From assembly GCA_036971475.1 (NCBI GenBank), contig JBAIZL010000058.1:1536001-1600000 (forward strand): a DNA stretch of 64,000 nucleotides. The letters run 5' to 3'. Positions 11,720-20,038 of the stretch are shown here, in pieces. The position numbers were made by a program, and so were the translations under genes. The notes under the pieces are model-generated. The model had not been told where the DNA came from, searched no databases, and saw nothing but the letters and a program-made list of their open reading frames with translations. This stretch comes from Prosapia bicincta. Its lineage: Eukaryota; Arthropoda; Insecta; Hemiptera; Cercopidae. How positions within the stretch are numbered: position 1 is the first letter of the stretch; every line of letters begins with the position of its first letter.

Positions 11720-11837
11720 TGTTCACTTTAAAACCCAAAGATCTGAGGAACCTAACGTTTCGCAGTGTAAACTGTGCCGTCGTCGGACGTAAACTGCCAC
11801 CCTTCTTATAGAAGCGCTTGTTAAATATTAGACCCAT
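11691..11837 (-). CDS. Small ORF between the minor and major capsid genes (48 aa)
   Basis: The ATG at 11837 gives a basic 48-residue protein with FNKRFYKKGG near the start and LRNVRFLRSLGFKV near the end. The frame stays open 21 codons further upstream, but without an ATG. It overlaps the end of the minor capsid frame by 17 bases and the start of the major capsid frame by 29. Short proteins with an 'N-x-x-FL-x-SLGF' phrase occur, as I recall, in related elements. Function is unknown, and a chance ORF cannot be excluded. Confidence 0.45.
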   Translation of the reverse strand: MGLIFNKRFYKKGGSLRPTTAQFTLRNVRFLRSLGFKVNNGEPFGNRL

Positions 11838-12522
11838 CTTGGCGTCTTCGTAAATGTAATCGTACGGAAATGACTTCTCCACGAAAGTCGATTGTATCAC
11901 CGTTCTGATCTCTTAGACTTACGGTGATATTATGAATGACGCTTACGTTGACAGGTAAATATATTACGCTCTGCGGGACTTCTACAATCTTATAACTGGG
12001 CGATACCTGCGGATAAAATTCGTGCAAAGTATGGCATTCTATGCCGTTTTGAAACGATCAGGCGACCACATTGAAATCCACGCGAATCACGTTAACCCTG
12101 ATGATATCTATCGGCCGATCAGAAGAGTGTCTTTGATTTGCCTCTAATTTCTTCTCACTGAACCCCATCAGCTGGCCTATAGACATGGCCTTGTCGAAAG
12201 AGATCGCGTGCGAACATTTTATCTCCACTTTGAGTGTGTTATTATTAGGTGTTAATACTAAAACAGTATCGGTAACTAGTTTCGATTTAATATACCTCTC
12301 AATATCGGATATTTCGTAGGATCCGGTCGGTAATGAAATCGTGTGAATATCATTATCGTCACCGTAATGAAAACGGTTGTTTACATTCTCAACGATGTTC
12401 GGTATCGAATTGTATGTTGTCAGATCGATAAAACCTATTTCCCACTCGCCTTTTGAAACATCAATTGGCGGGAAAAAGTCACATGACAAAACAGGTGTGC
12501 GATCGGTTAGCACTATACTCAT
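11821..12522 (-). pseudogene. Minor capsid (penton-like) protein with one in-frame stop
   Basis: The chosen ATG at 12522 overlaps the protease stop as ATGA. The N-terminus (residues 1-60) shows LSCDFFPPI, GEWEIGFIDLTTYNSIPNI and a following LPTGSYEISDIERYI, a signature common to Polinton minor capsid proteins. The frame is interrupted by TGA at 12058-12060. It then continues in the same frame to 11821 with HEFYPQVSPSYKIVEVP and FRGEVISVRLHLR, the expected end of the family. A single nonsense codon therefore cuts the protein at about two thirds of its length. It would form the single jelly-roll vertex protein. Confidence 0.8.
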
Positions 12523-12899
12523 GACGTGAGAAACTTTAAACACAAATGACCGCAAACGACAGAGTTGTCTTTTTGATGCCTCCTGTAGTTATAGTGTACG
12601 TTGGCGTCTTCACCAAAATACCTACTTAGCTCAATTGGCGGTCGCAGATTCCCAAAACTATCATAGTACTTTATAGAGTTTCCTCTTTTTTTGTAACATA
12701 CCCAATGTGTGCCGTAGCCAGTTATACTATCCAAATTCACGATAGCCGATTCGTTTCTTAAAGGTCGTGCAGGTAATGTGTCTCTCATGTATACACCTCT
12801 GAACCACGGTACCTCCAAGGCTAAAGCGTATCTCTCCAGATCTATATTAGTCAACGGTTTAACGGGTATACAATCTATCGAAGTTTTGTTTTCGTACAT
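12519..12899 (-). CDS. Adenain-like cysteine protease (126 aa)
   Basis: The ORF is intact, with ATG at 12899. It has the Ulp1/adenovirus-protease arrangement: His65 in GTHWVCY, Asp80 in YYDSFGN, Gln109 in HQKDNS and Cys116 in VVCGHLCLKFL. The spacing is that of Polinton proteases, which are shorter than adenain itself. The enzyme is expected to mature virion precursors during assembly. Its start lies 25 bases inside the end of the phospholipase gene, and its TGA overlaps the ATG of the minor capsid gene. All four catalytic positions are present, so this is one of the few potentially functional genes here. Confidence 0.88.
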   Translation of the reverse strand: MYENKTSIDCIPVKPLTNIDLERYALALEVPWFRGVYMRDTLPARPLRNESAIVNLDSITGYGTHWVCYKKRGNSIKYYDSFGNLRPPIELSRYFGEDANVHYNYRRHQKDNSVVCGHLCLKFLTS

Positions 12900-13393
12900 C
12901 TTTTCTTCCCGCGACCTTGTTTCTTGTATGGTTTCAAGTAAAGCCCTGTGCCTTGCAGACGTTTCAGCAGCTGTTGAACGGTAGGCTGACGAGGTCGACG
13001 TTTTTTACCCCCACCAAATGCCGACTTGGCTTTCATTGCCGCCGCTACGGCCAAAACAGCAGCGCGTTCCCCGAGCGATGCGTCACCCGCTTTGACTCTG
13101 CCCCAAGCTTTCCCCGTTAATATTCCGTCGGCTATGCGTCTGTTATCTGAATCATTGTAATTGCTGTATGCGATATCGTGTTGTTTACAAGCCTCGTCCA
13201 ACGGGTTTATACCTTTATCACAGCGCGCCAACCGTTTCTTCAGTTTTGTTCCCGGTCCGCAATAGTTGTACGAGGGTAGGTGTAATTCGACTGGTAGTAA
13301 ATCGATGGCTTTATTCAAAACGCCAGACAGTGCGCGTCCTGTCTTTACGACACCGCGTTTACGACCAACAGGTGTGTCCCGTTTGGTACCCAT
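12875..13393 (-). CDS. VP1-type phospholipase A2 virion protein (172 aa)
   Basis: The ATG at 13393 is preferred because the open frame upstream has no other ATG. The calcium-loop motif YCGPGT (residues 44-49) and the catalytic-site pattern ACKQHDIAY (His72, Asp73) match the phospholipase A2 domain of parvovirus VP1 and its homologues in adintoviruses and Polintons. After an Ala-rich stretch (about 100-120) the C-terminal third is strongly basic (GKKRRPR, KKQGRGKKR) with a GTGLYLKPY segment, reminiscent of DNA-binding or core proteins. In parvoviruses this domain helps virions leave endosomes; the same role here is inference. The ORF is intact. Confidence 0.85.
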   Translation of the reverse strand: MGTKRDTPVGRKRGVVKTGRALSGVLNKAIDLLPVELHLPSYNYCGPGTKLKKRLARCDKGINPLDEACKQHDIAYSNYNDSDNRRIADGILTGKAWGRVKAGDASLGERAAVLAVAAAMKAKSAFGGGKKRRPRQPTVQQLLKRLQGTGLYLKPYKKQGRGKKRCTKTKLR

Positions 13394-13469
13394 TCTATTA
13401 ATGAACCACAACAGTCACAGCGTCTGCTTATAAAATATGTCTTTCAAGATTGCATATAGCTCTCGGAGT

Positions 13470-14797
13470 CTAAAAAATATCCTTTTCAACTGCCGTCACG
13501 GCTTCCAGAAATTCGTTGTACACAAATACCTGATTGTCGGCGGTGAAGAAATAAAGATTTCCGTCCATATATCTGAAACCGCCGCGCAAATCGTTTGGTA
13601 AACCGTGGTACAATGCGGTCATAGGCCCTTGATACAAACCGGTGTACTTACATTCATCATATCTCATCACATAGGCGTTGTCGTAGAGGACAATTGTTTT
13701 ACCCAGATGACTGTTGAAAATAGCGTTAACCGTCTTCATCGGTCGTCCTATCCAATCTTTCAGCGTGTACATATATATTTTCAAAAGACTAGGATATTCT
13801 ATAGCGTAAACCCATCCGCGAGCAATGAGCACCACATCTCCGTTGGGTGATTGATTAACTGCGGTAACGTTTGTAAAACCGGGTCGCAAATAGCTTAACC
13901 ATTCCGAAATGATTTCGGGTTTCGGATCAGCTTCTCTCTTATTCGGATCCAAATGCAATATCCATACATACTGTCCGTGAAACAAGTACATATGTTTCAT
14001 AGCGATTAAAACAGCGTCAAAGCCTCGGACAGAGCATAAATCGATAGTGTTTATTTCTGTTTTGATCGTAGTGGATGTAGGACGAAGTGTAGTGGTGGAG
14101 CTGATGGTAGTAGGGGTAGTAGTGCTTGTAGTGGTGGTAGTGGTGGGGGCTGTGGTGGTGGTGGTTGGTTTTGCACCATATAGATACTGAATATTATTAA
14201 TATCGTCTGAAGAAAGGTCCAAATAATACATACTGGATATATTTCTGGTGCTCGTATACGGATATATTATCGAATCAAGTTTCTTATTATGAGACAGTCC
14301 TAGAGCATGCCCTATTTCGTGAACCAGAACAGCGTAAAACGAGCTACGGCCATTATCGGATGTAGATATTGTAAAATCCCACTCTTCTTCGTTATCAAAG
14401 TGTATCTCTACTTGCGATTGAAGCACATGAGGTGCAAAATCGTGGGCAACGACTCTTCCTCTACCGTCAAATCTAGTACCGCACATTGTTCCTTCTGACA
14501 GTTTTATATGTTCAGCGTCCCCGAATAATATAGCGATATTTGGTTTTGTCGAGTCGAGAGTAAAAGTCAAAGGGATATATCTACTCCGATATTGAGATAT
14601 TTTTTATTACCATACATATACCAAGTCAGTCCGTTGATACCCCATTTACGGTTGGTCTTAGCCTGAGCAATACTACTACTACTACCGTTAGTTTCAGTAT
14701 ATCCGCAAAATACCGTAGGCGTCGTGATAGGGTTAGGCGAAGACGTTGCGAGCGATGAGCTCAACAAGGCGAACAGTAACGTCAGCTCGAAGATCAT
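13470..14797 (-). pseudogene. Secreted matrix metalloproteinase with hemopexin domain, frameshifted
   Basis: The first frame (14797-14567) begins with a hydrophobic signal peptide (FELTLLFALLSSSLA) and reaches a matrixin-like KWGINGLTWYMYG segment. The second frame (14570-13470) carries GRVVAHDF, EIHFDNEEEWDF and the zinc site HEIGHALGLSH (residues 84-94 of that frame), then a Thr-rich linker and hemopexin-like repeats (FDAVLIAMKHMYLFHGQYVW onward). The junction at about 14567-14570 changes frame and seems to lack some residues of the catalytic domain. The Met-turn reads SIIYPY, with Ile in place of Met. There is no prodomain; a lone Cys in VFCGYTE might echo a cysteine switch. It would cut extracellular matrix, and is probably captured from a host. 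Confidence 0.85.
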
Positions 14798-14872
14798 TTC
14801 AACGACTGATATTATTTTTAATGTGTTCCCGTATTTATTATCGCCTATTGATATGACCTTGTCGATCTGTAT

Positions 14873-15931
14873 CTATTTTTCGATAGGTTTCGACATCTCT
14901 CGCATTAGCGTGTCTCGTAGGCTCTGAATAGCCGTATTCAATTGCCTTTGCGAAACAGCATCGTTATCAGCTATGCCATTGGCTATCCCCGATAAGCGCT
15001 TAGAGTTTAACCAGTAGTAGTCGCCCGTCTCCTCGGAATGCAGAGTGTATTTCTTTATCCAAGAATTAATTTCATGAAGCTGACGAACGTTAACAGCGTC
15101 GACATCGGTGAAACCGTCTCGACATTAGTTATACATTTTCCGTTTGCGATATACATTTCACCGGTCGGCAGTAGGGTGAGAAACAGCGTATTTTTTATTA
15201 GAAAACCCAGTGTGACCGCATCTTGTTGGTTCTTCGACCTGAGCGAGCCGCTTATTTTGAAAACTCCAAAGAGTTTTGTCTTTTCGCGGCACCCTATCGT
15301 CCACGTATAATTTTGTAGCAGCGTCATTTTTATACAAAGGCGTTTTAACATTACATATGGCCACTCCGTGAGCGTCAAATTTACCCTCTGCGTTTTTCGA
15401 TAAGAAATTATCTCTTACGTACTTCATGTTAATAGCGTCAGAGTCTTTCATAGGCGCCGATACACCGCACACCCTTTGGTCGCCAAAGGAAAAACAATCG
15501 GCTAGTTTAATAGGAGCCAACGATTCCAAGTAGGCTCTCGTTACGGCATCATCTTTTTCTTTTGGCTCTCCGAGACCTCCCAAAGGCAAGCCTTTTGTAT
15601 GATATCTGTTCTTTATTCGAGTCAAACAGTTTTGTTCGAGATACGTTTTGGACACTGCATCGCCGTCCTCAACGGGTTGGCCTAGACCGCCTACAGAATA
15701 GCCTTTAGTGTAGTAATTTTTCCTGTTCTCGTCGAAACCCAAACATTTTTTAGCGATCGTACCCGCGTTGACGGCATCGCTGTCCTCAATAGGATCACCA
15801 ACGTTGCGCAATAACTTGCCTATCGCGTCATAATGATTACCATCGGGAGTCAGACCTATACCGTGCTGTTGATGATGGGGGTGGGGAGCGTTAACCCGGT
15901 CCGAAAAACGTCCAAACTTATCGACGCTCAT
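14873..15931 (-). pseudogene. Fibre-like repeat protein with two frame breaks
   Basis: The ATG at 15931 overlaps the TGA of the upstream DUF8207-type gene (ATGA). The N-terminus is MSVDKFGRFS. Five repeats of about 40-45 residues follow, each with a glycine/hydrophobic strand, a P-x-(D/E)-x-x-DA(V/I/A) core and a Y(L/V) ending (for example GDPIEDSDAVN, GQPVEDGDAVS, GEPKEKDDAVT). Such repeats occur in trimeric phage tail fibres and in Polinton fibre candidates. The first frame is lost near 15300. A second frame continues to about 15090. A third, again with DAV repeats, runs to a TAG at 14873-14875. It would be the virion attachment fibre. Confidence 0.65.
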
Positions 15932-16947
15932 CTTATTAATGTCCTAATTTTTCTATTTCCACTGCCTTTTATAAAACCCGCTTCCTTCAGCTCTTCTATA
16001 ATGGAGGCAATTTCGTTCTCATGACCCGTATGACCAACCTCTTGAGATGACAAAAGAAGTCGTACCCTATCACAGAGCTCGTTAGGGTTGTCCCAATAGG
16101 CATAACCTTTGCCGCTACGTAAACCGGTCGGCGGAAATAATCTCGATATAACTGACTTGTACTTGGCGGATTTACTAGCACGGTTTATGGCTAAGAGATG
16201 ATTATAACCTTTCCTATGAGCATTGGTTTGTTGACAGATTTGTTTATAAGTGTTCAGATCGGCCTTTGTGTATAGGTTTTCGTCGGGTTTGCGCATAAAT
16301 ATCAATTCAAATAGCCCTTCAGTTCCTTTGTAAGTGTCTCCGTCGGTGATGATGTCACCGTTTTCGTCGTCAAACCTTATATACTTATCGCCTATCATAA
16401 CAGTACCGTCTCCTGTTATTCGAGGACCGTATGTGTTATCAATTGTATTCTTATGGTCTTTAATCATTCTCAGCACATAGGTCCGCGGTAGACGATGTTT
16501 GAACATTGTATGGACATAACGAACACTATTTTCTTGGCCCGACGGTGTTGATAGTAGCTCTTTAACAGCACTAGTTTGACACATCGGTGTTACTGAGGGT
16601 CCAGACTCGTCTGTTGATTCAACACTACTTTGACGCATCGGTGTTACTGAAGGTTTAGACTCGGCTATTACTTCGGTGTCGATGAATTTCGGAACAGAGG
16701 GTTGTGAGGCATCCTCCTCCTCCTCTTCCTCCTTCTTGTCTACATCCATCTCTTCTTCTTCTTCTTTAATTTCCATTTTCGGCTGTAGACGACGAATTTT
16801 CGAAATTTCCTTAATGATGGGACTATATTGTTTAGTCAAAACTCGTTCAGCGTCTGCATCGCCGAACTTTATCTGAAGATACTTTCTCTTGATGTTCTCC
16901 CTCAAACGGGCGATCTCAGAGATAACTTGCTCCTCCTCTGGTGTCAT
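15928..16947 (-). CDS. DUF8207-type Polinton protein (339 aa)
   Basis: The ORF is intact, with ATG at 16947. It has a charged helical N-terminus (residues 1-55), an acidic low-complexity region with runs of Glu (about 58-80), a Ser/Thr/Pro stretch with two copies of a PSVTPM(R/C)Q phrase, and a globular C-terminal half. That half contains YKGTEGLFELIF, LYTKADLNTYKQI, AHRKGYNHL and WDNPNELCDRVRLLLSSQ...GHTGHENEI...EELKEAGFI. I recognise this as the domain called DUF8207, recurrent in arthropod Polintons. The role is unknown; its position beside fibre and capsid genes suggests a virion or scaffold function. The TGA overlaps the fibre ATG. Confidence 0.8.
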   Translation of the reverse strand: MTPEEEQVISEIARLRENIKRKYLQIKFGDADAERVLTKQYSPIIKEISKIRRLQPKMEIKEEEEEMDVDKKEEEEEEDASQPSVPKFIDTEVIAESKPSVTPMRQSSVESTDESGPSVTPMCQTSAVKELLSTPSGQENSVRYVHTMFKHRLPRTYVLRMIKDHKNTIDNTYGPRITGDGTVMIGDKYIRFDDENGDIITDGDTYKGTEGLFELIFMRKPDENLYTKADLNTYKQICQQTNAHRKGYNHLLAINRASKSAKYKSVISRLFPPTGLRSGKGYAYWDNPNELCDRVRLLLSSQEVGHTGHENEIASIIEELKEAGFIKGSGNRKIRTLIR

Positions 16948-16985
16948 ATTGTGAAATGACCCGTAATTCGACTATCATATAGCTT

Positions 16986-17920
16986 TTAACACAGTTCCAA
17001 AGATCGAAAAAACATGACGTAACGCTTTTCACGCAATAGATATTGCACAACCTGTGATGCGGACACTTTCATCAATTTCGAATTGGCCCAAGGTAAACCT
17101 CGGCAGTATCTGTACATGTTGATGTCAAAATACGGTATACTTTCCACCCTCTCGGCGCTCCTAAAGACAAAGGTACCTTTTATATTGTCACGCCATTGAG
17201 GTATTTCGGCTACTATTAGATTATCATCTCTGGGCATATCTTGCATGTACTGTTTTAGCTTAGGTATAGAGTTTTCGAAGAGATAACTATTCAAAAGTAG
17301 AAACTCATCAGCGTTTGCTCCGTGTATATGCACCACATTTGAAGTTGCCTACGATCGACAACCGTATATTTTAATCCGTCAAAAGACAACCCGAAATGAT
17401 GACACTGATTAGGTACCGTCGGCAGGGCTACCTTTAGAAATTCGGTTGTAAACACACCTTGTGCCTTATTATTTACAGCCTCATAAAATTTACCTCTACC
17501 GTGTAAGGGTAGTGACGAAGGTCTATGACCATATTCCACATTGTAGCTAATGTCTACACAACACTTTACACTGGTGATAAGCTTGTACGCCTTTATAGGG
17601 CCAACTATGGGAATTGTCCTTTCCGTGATTACTACACAACGGGACGCATACGGCAATGAACAGCTGTACTGTAACATGTCGAGGTATACTTGCGTGTACT
17701 CTATGCCTCCGTGACTGGGAGTCAAAGTCCGATTGAAAAAATCAGGAAACGGTCGAAATCTGGATACCAAGTTTTGCGGATGCCTAACAGTTCCTTTCAG
17801 CATGTGTTCATTGTATATTATCAATTCAAACGGTACGCCGCCTTTATCGCATTCATGCATGAACCTAATCCAAATGTCCCGATTATAGATTCTATTTGCG
17901 GATGTGATCAATATCAGAAT
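16986..17920 (-). pseudogene. Unknown Polinton protein, possibly glycosyltransferase-like, frameshifted
   Basis: Two overlapping frames, 17911-17291 and 17336-16986, read as successive parts of one protein of about 308 residues, with a shift near 17336-17345. The first has no ATG at its start; its frame continues further upstream into the small ORF region without one. It contains RDIWIRFMHECDKGGVPFELIIYN, then GGIEYTQVYLDML and CVVITERTIPIVGP. The order of these hydrophobic strands loosely recalls family 14 (core-2 branching) glycosyltransferases, which some large DNA viruses also carry. That is a weak impression. Two separate overlapping genes are the alternative. Confidence 0.5.
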
Positions 17921-18114
17921 TAGAGGCGGTAAACTCTTGCTGTACGACCCGAACCGCTTATGTCTCCAGCAGCGCCTATTAAATACATGCCCGTGCCTAT
18001 TCGTACGGCTACAGTAGTTTCCGCAAAACCTCTTCTTATCGGCATAGTAGAGACAAAATAAATTTGATTTTGGTGTTTTGGTAGTGCCGCCATTAGCATA
18101 TGGCTATATATCAT
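17920..18114 (-). CDS. Small ORF of unknown function (64 aa)
   Basis: The ORF runs from an ATG at 18114 directly below the ATPase gene (18 bases) to a stop at 17920. The composition is hydrophobic/Gly-rich (IGTGMYLIGAAGDISGSG) with no recognisable domain. Another frame is open across the same bases and leads into the next gene, so this may be either a small gene or the 5' part of its broken neighbour. Confidence 0.4.
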   Translation of the reverse strand: MIYSHMLMAALPKHQNQIYFVSTMPIRRGFAETTVAVRIGTGMYLIGAAGDISGSGRTARVYRL

Positions 18115-18132
18115 TATACGTGTATATACGCA

Positions 18133-18822
18133 TTATAAATCTTTTACGCAGGAATCAAAACCGATTCTGTATCGACCCTGATCTATATCGCTGTCTTTAT
18201 CTATTACTATAAAGCCGAATTTCTCTTTCCAAGGTGTTGCACAGAGCTTTTTGAAAGTGTTAAACGATACGTCCGTGCCGACGTGATCCGAATGAATGTG
18301 TTTTAAATTCATATCGTCCTGTTTAAATACAACAATCAGATTGGTATTGTCTCGGATTATATGTTTGGGGATCCTGCTGTACGTTTGGCCTAGATAAAAA
18401 GAGTCAACTAAAATATGTCTACCCATTCTGAAGTAGTTACGTATATTTTCATGTTTTTCACACTGTATATCGTTGAAAATCATAATGGAGTTCGGTTCCG
18501 CTTCACGTGGATTGATGATGTTTTCGTTGTCGCTGTACGGAAAATAGCCGATACCCGATTCTTCCAGCACCTTGGACAAAAACTTATATTTAGGCTGGTG
18601 AAGTGATTTTGAGAAAATATAAATGTTGGCGAACTTCAACCCGTTTGGTTCGAACAAAAGATTGAATATTACATTTGTTTTGTCACAATTTGATGGACCA
18701 CACACGATTGCTCTAATAGTGTTGGGCAATAGGGGACTGTGTCGACTTCGTTTCTCCTTCTCACCTACATATGCGTCGAAGTTATGTAGTTGCATCGTAT
18801 ATGGAGCAATCACTACACGCAT
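18133..18822 (-). CDS. Packaging ATPase (A32/FtsK-HerA type), altered P-loop
   Basis: The ORF is intact over 229 codons, with ATG at 18822. After a short N-terminus, residues 42-49 read GPSNCDKT where the family has GPSNCGKT, so the Gly before the P-loop Lys is Asp. Walker B is IMIFNDIQ. Next come YFRMGRHILVDSFYLGQTYSRIPKHIIRDN and LIVVFKQDDMNLKHIHSDHVGTD, both typical of Polinton ATPases. The enzyme would pump DNA into the capsid. The length is normal. The Gly-to-Asp change would be expected to impair nucleotide binding, so the protein may be dead despite its open frame. Confidence 0.88.
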   Translation of the reverse strand: MRVVIAPYTMQLHNFDAYVGEKEKRSRHSPLLPNTIRAIVCGPSNCDKTNVIFNLLFEPNGLKFANIYIFSKSLHQPKYKFLSKVLEESGIGYFPYSDNENIINPREAEPNSIMIFNDIQCEKHENIRNYFRMGRHILVDSFYLGQTYSRIPKHIIRDNTNLIVVFKQDDMNLKHIHSDHVGTDVSFNTFKKLCATPWKEKFGFIVIDKDSDIDQGRYRIGFDSCVKDL

Positions 18823-18985
18823 CTCGAAAGACGTAACCAGAATGAGTCAATTGTGCGACGATCATAATATTTATTTATTATTTTTTTTGAAACATATATT
18901 CTGGTGCAAGCAGTTGCGCCGTATATGACTTTTCCAATGACGTCATGTGGTCTTATGCTCCAGGGACGAGGTTGGCCTTATGCGG

Positions 18986-20037
18986 TCACAGTATAAGCTT
19001 ATCTTTATTTACCCACGAGTTGTGGTTTCTATCGAAACCCAGCCATTTCACAAAGACTCTATTGCCTTTTGTGCGCAGTACTTTTTCCACTAGGTAAATC
19101 GAACCTACTTTTGATTTACTCAGTTCTTCGGTGTAAAATTTGCCTTTTAATATCTCGCCTTTACCGTCTTGTAAGATGTACGTGACAGGATCTGTCGGTA
19201 GGACGGCGTAAATAGAAAACAACTCATTTGTCCAGCTAGGCAAGTAGCCCTTAGTAAAGGTCTTCTTGTATTTCGAGATTCGGACTTTATCGTCTACCTG
19301 AAATTTAGGCGCTTTAGGCTTACTCTCGGCTCCTCCTCGTGTCTTGTCCAACAACATCTGCTCGTGTTTTCTAGTCACGTGACTCGGTTTCATGCCGATA
19401 GTACGGTGAACTGTATTATTATAGGCGCTGACAATTTTTTCAATAGATTCAACCAATGATATGTCCTTAGCGCAGTAAATTCACGCCACATTCGCCCCTT
19501 TAATGTACGATTCAGGCGTTCCACTATCGAGGCCTTCTTATCGCAATAGGTGGTGTAGTGATTGATTTTGTATTTTTTCATCAATTTACCTACATGAGTG
19601 TTAAACCACTCTTTACCTTGATCGGTTTGAAAGTTTTTCATAGGGTGTAATTTTAAAATAGGTTCCAAAGCGGCAGCCACTTCAGACCCTGATTTTGATT
19701 TTAACGGGAGCGCAAATGCGAATTTAGTCAAACAGTTTATCATGGTCAGTATGTACTTGAAGCCGTTGTTGTCTTTAGCGTGTGGAATCATTTCCACCAA
19801 GTCGGCTTGATATAAATCGTCTATATCTCTTAAATGGACTCTGCGTGTTTTGAAATTTCGTCTTGCGGGCTTGTGCAACTCAGCCGCAATGGATCGTCTG
19901 ATGTCCATCACGTATATGTCATTGTTTACACGAATACAGGGATATTTATGGTAGATATCTCGATAGATTATGTATAGATGAGAGGCGTCCTTCAGTATCA
20001 GCGGATGATGACACCGTTCAGGCCTTGGGGTATCCAC
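18986..20037 (-). pseudogene. Retroviral-type integrase with C-terminal chromodomain, frameshifted
   Basis: The first frame (20037-19390) has no ATG at its 5' end. It shows ELHKPARRNFKT, then the rve core with Asp79 (YQADLVEM), Asp139 (FQTDQGKEW) and Glu173 (ASIVERLNRTLK). The second frame (19456-18986) continues with IEKIVSAYNNTVHRTIGMKPSHV and ends in a chromodomain (YLVEKVLRTKGNRVFVKWLGF...SWV). The frame changes once, at about 19440-19460. The reading frame opens right against the inner edge of the right TIR, so the extreme N-terminus may be missing. It would insert the element with a 6-bp duplication, which fits the AATATA repeat seen. Confidence 0.9.
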
Positions 20038-20038
20038 G

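Noticed and set aside
11297..11731. 144-codon + strand ORF over the capsid gene
   Set aside because: The opposite frame carries the recognisable major capsid sequence; this is its shadow.
12778..13401. Three + strand ORFs over the protease and phospholipase genes
   Set aside because: Antisense shadows of genes with clear catalytic motifs on the minus strand.
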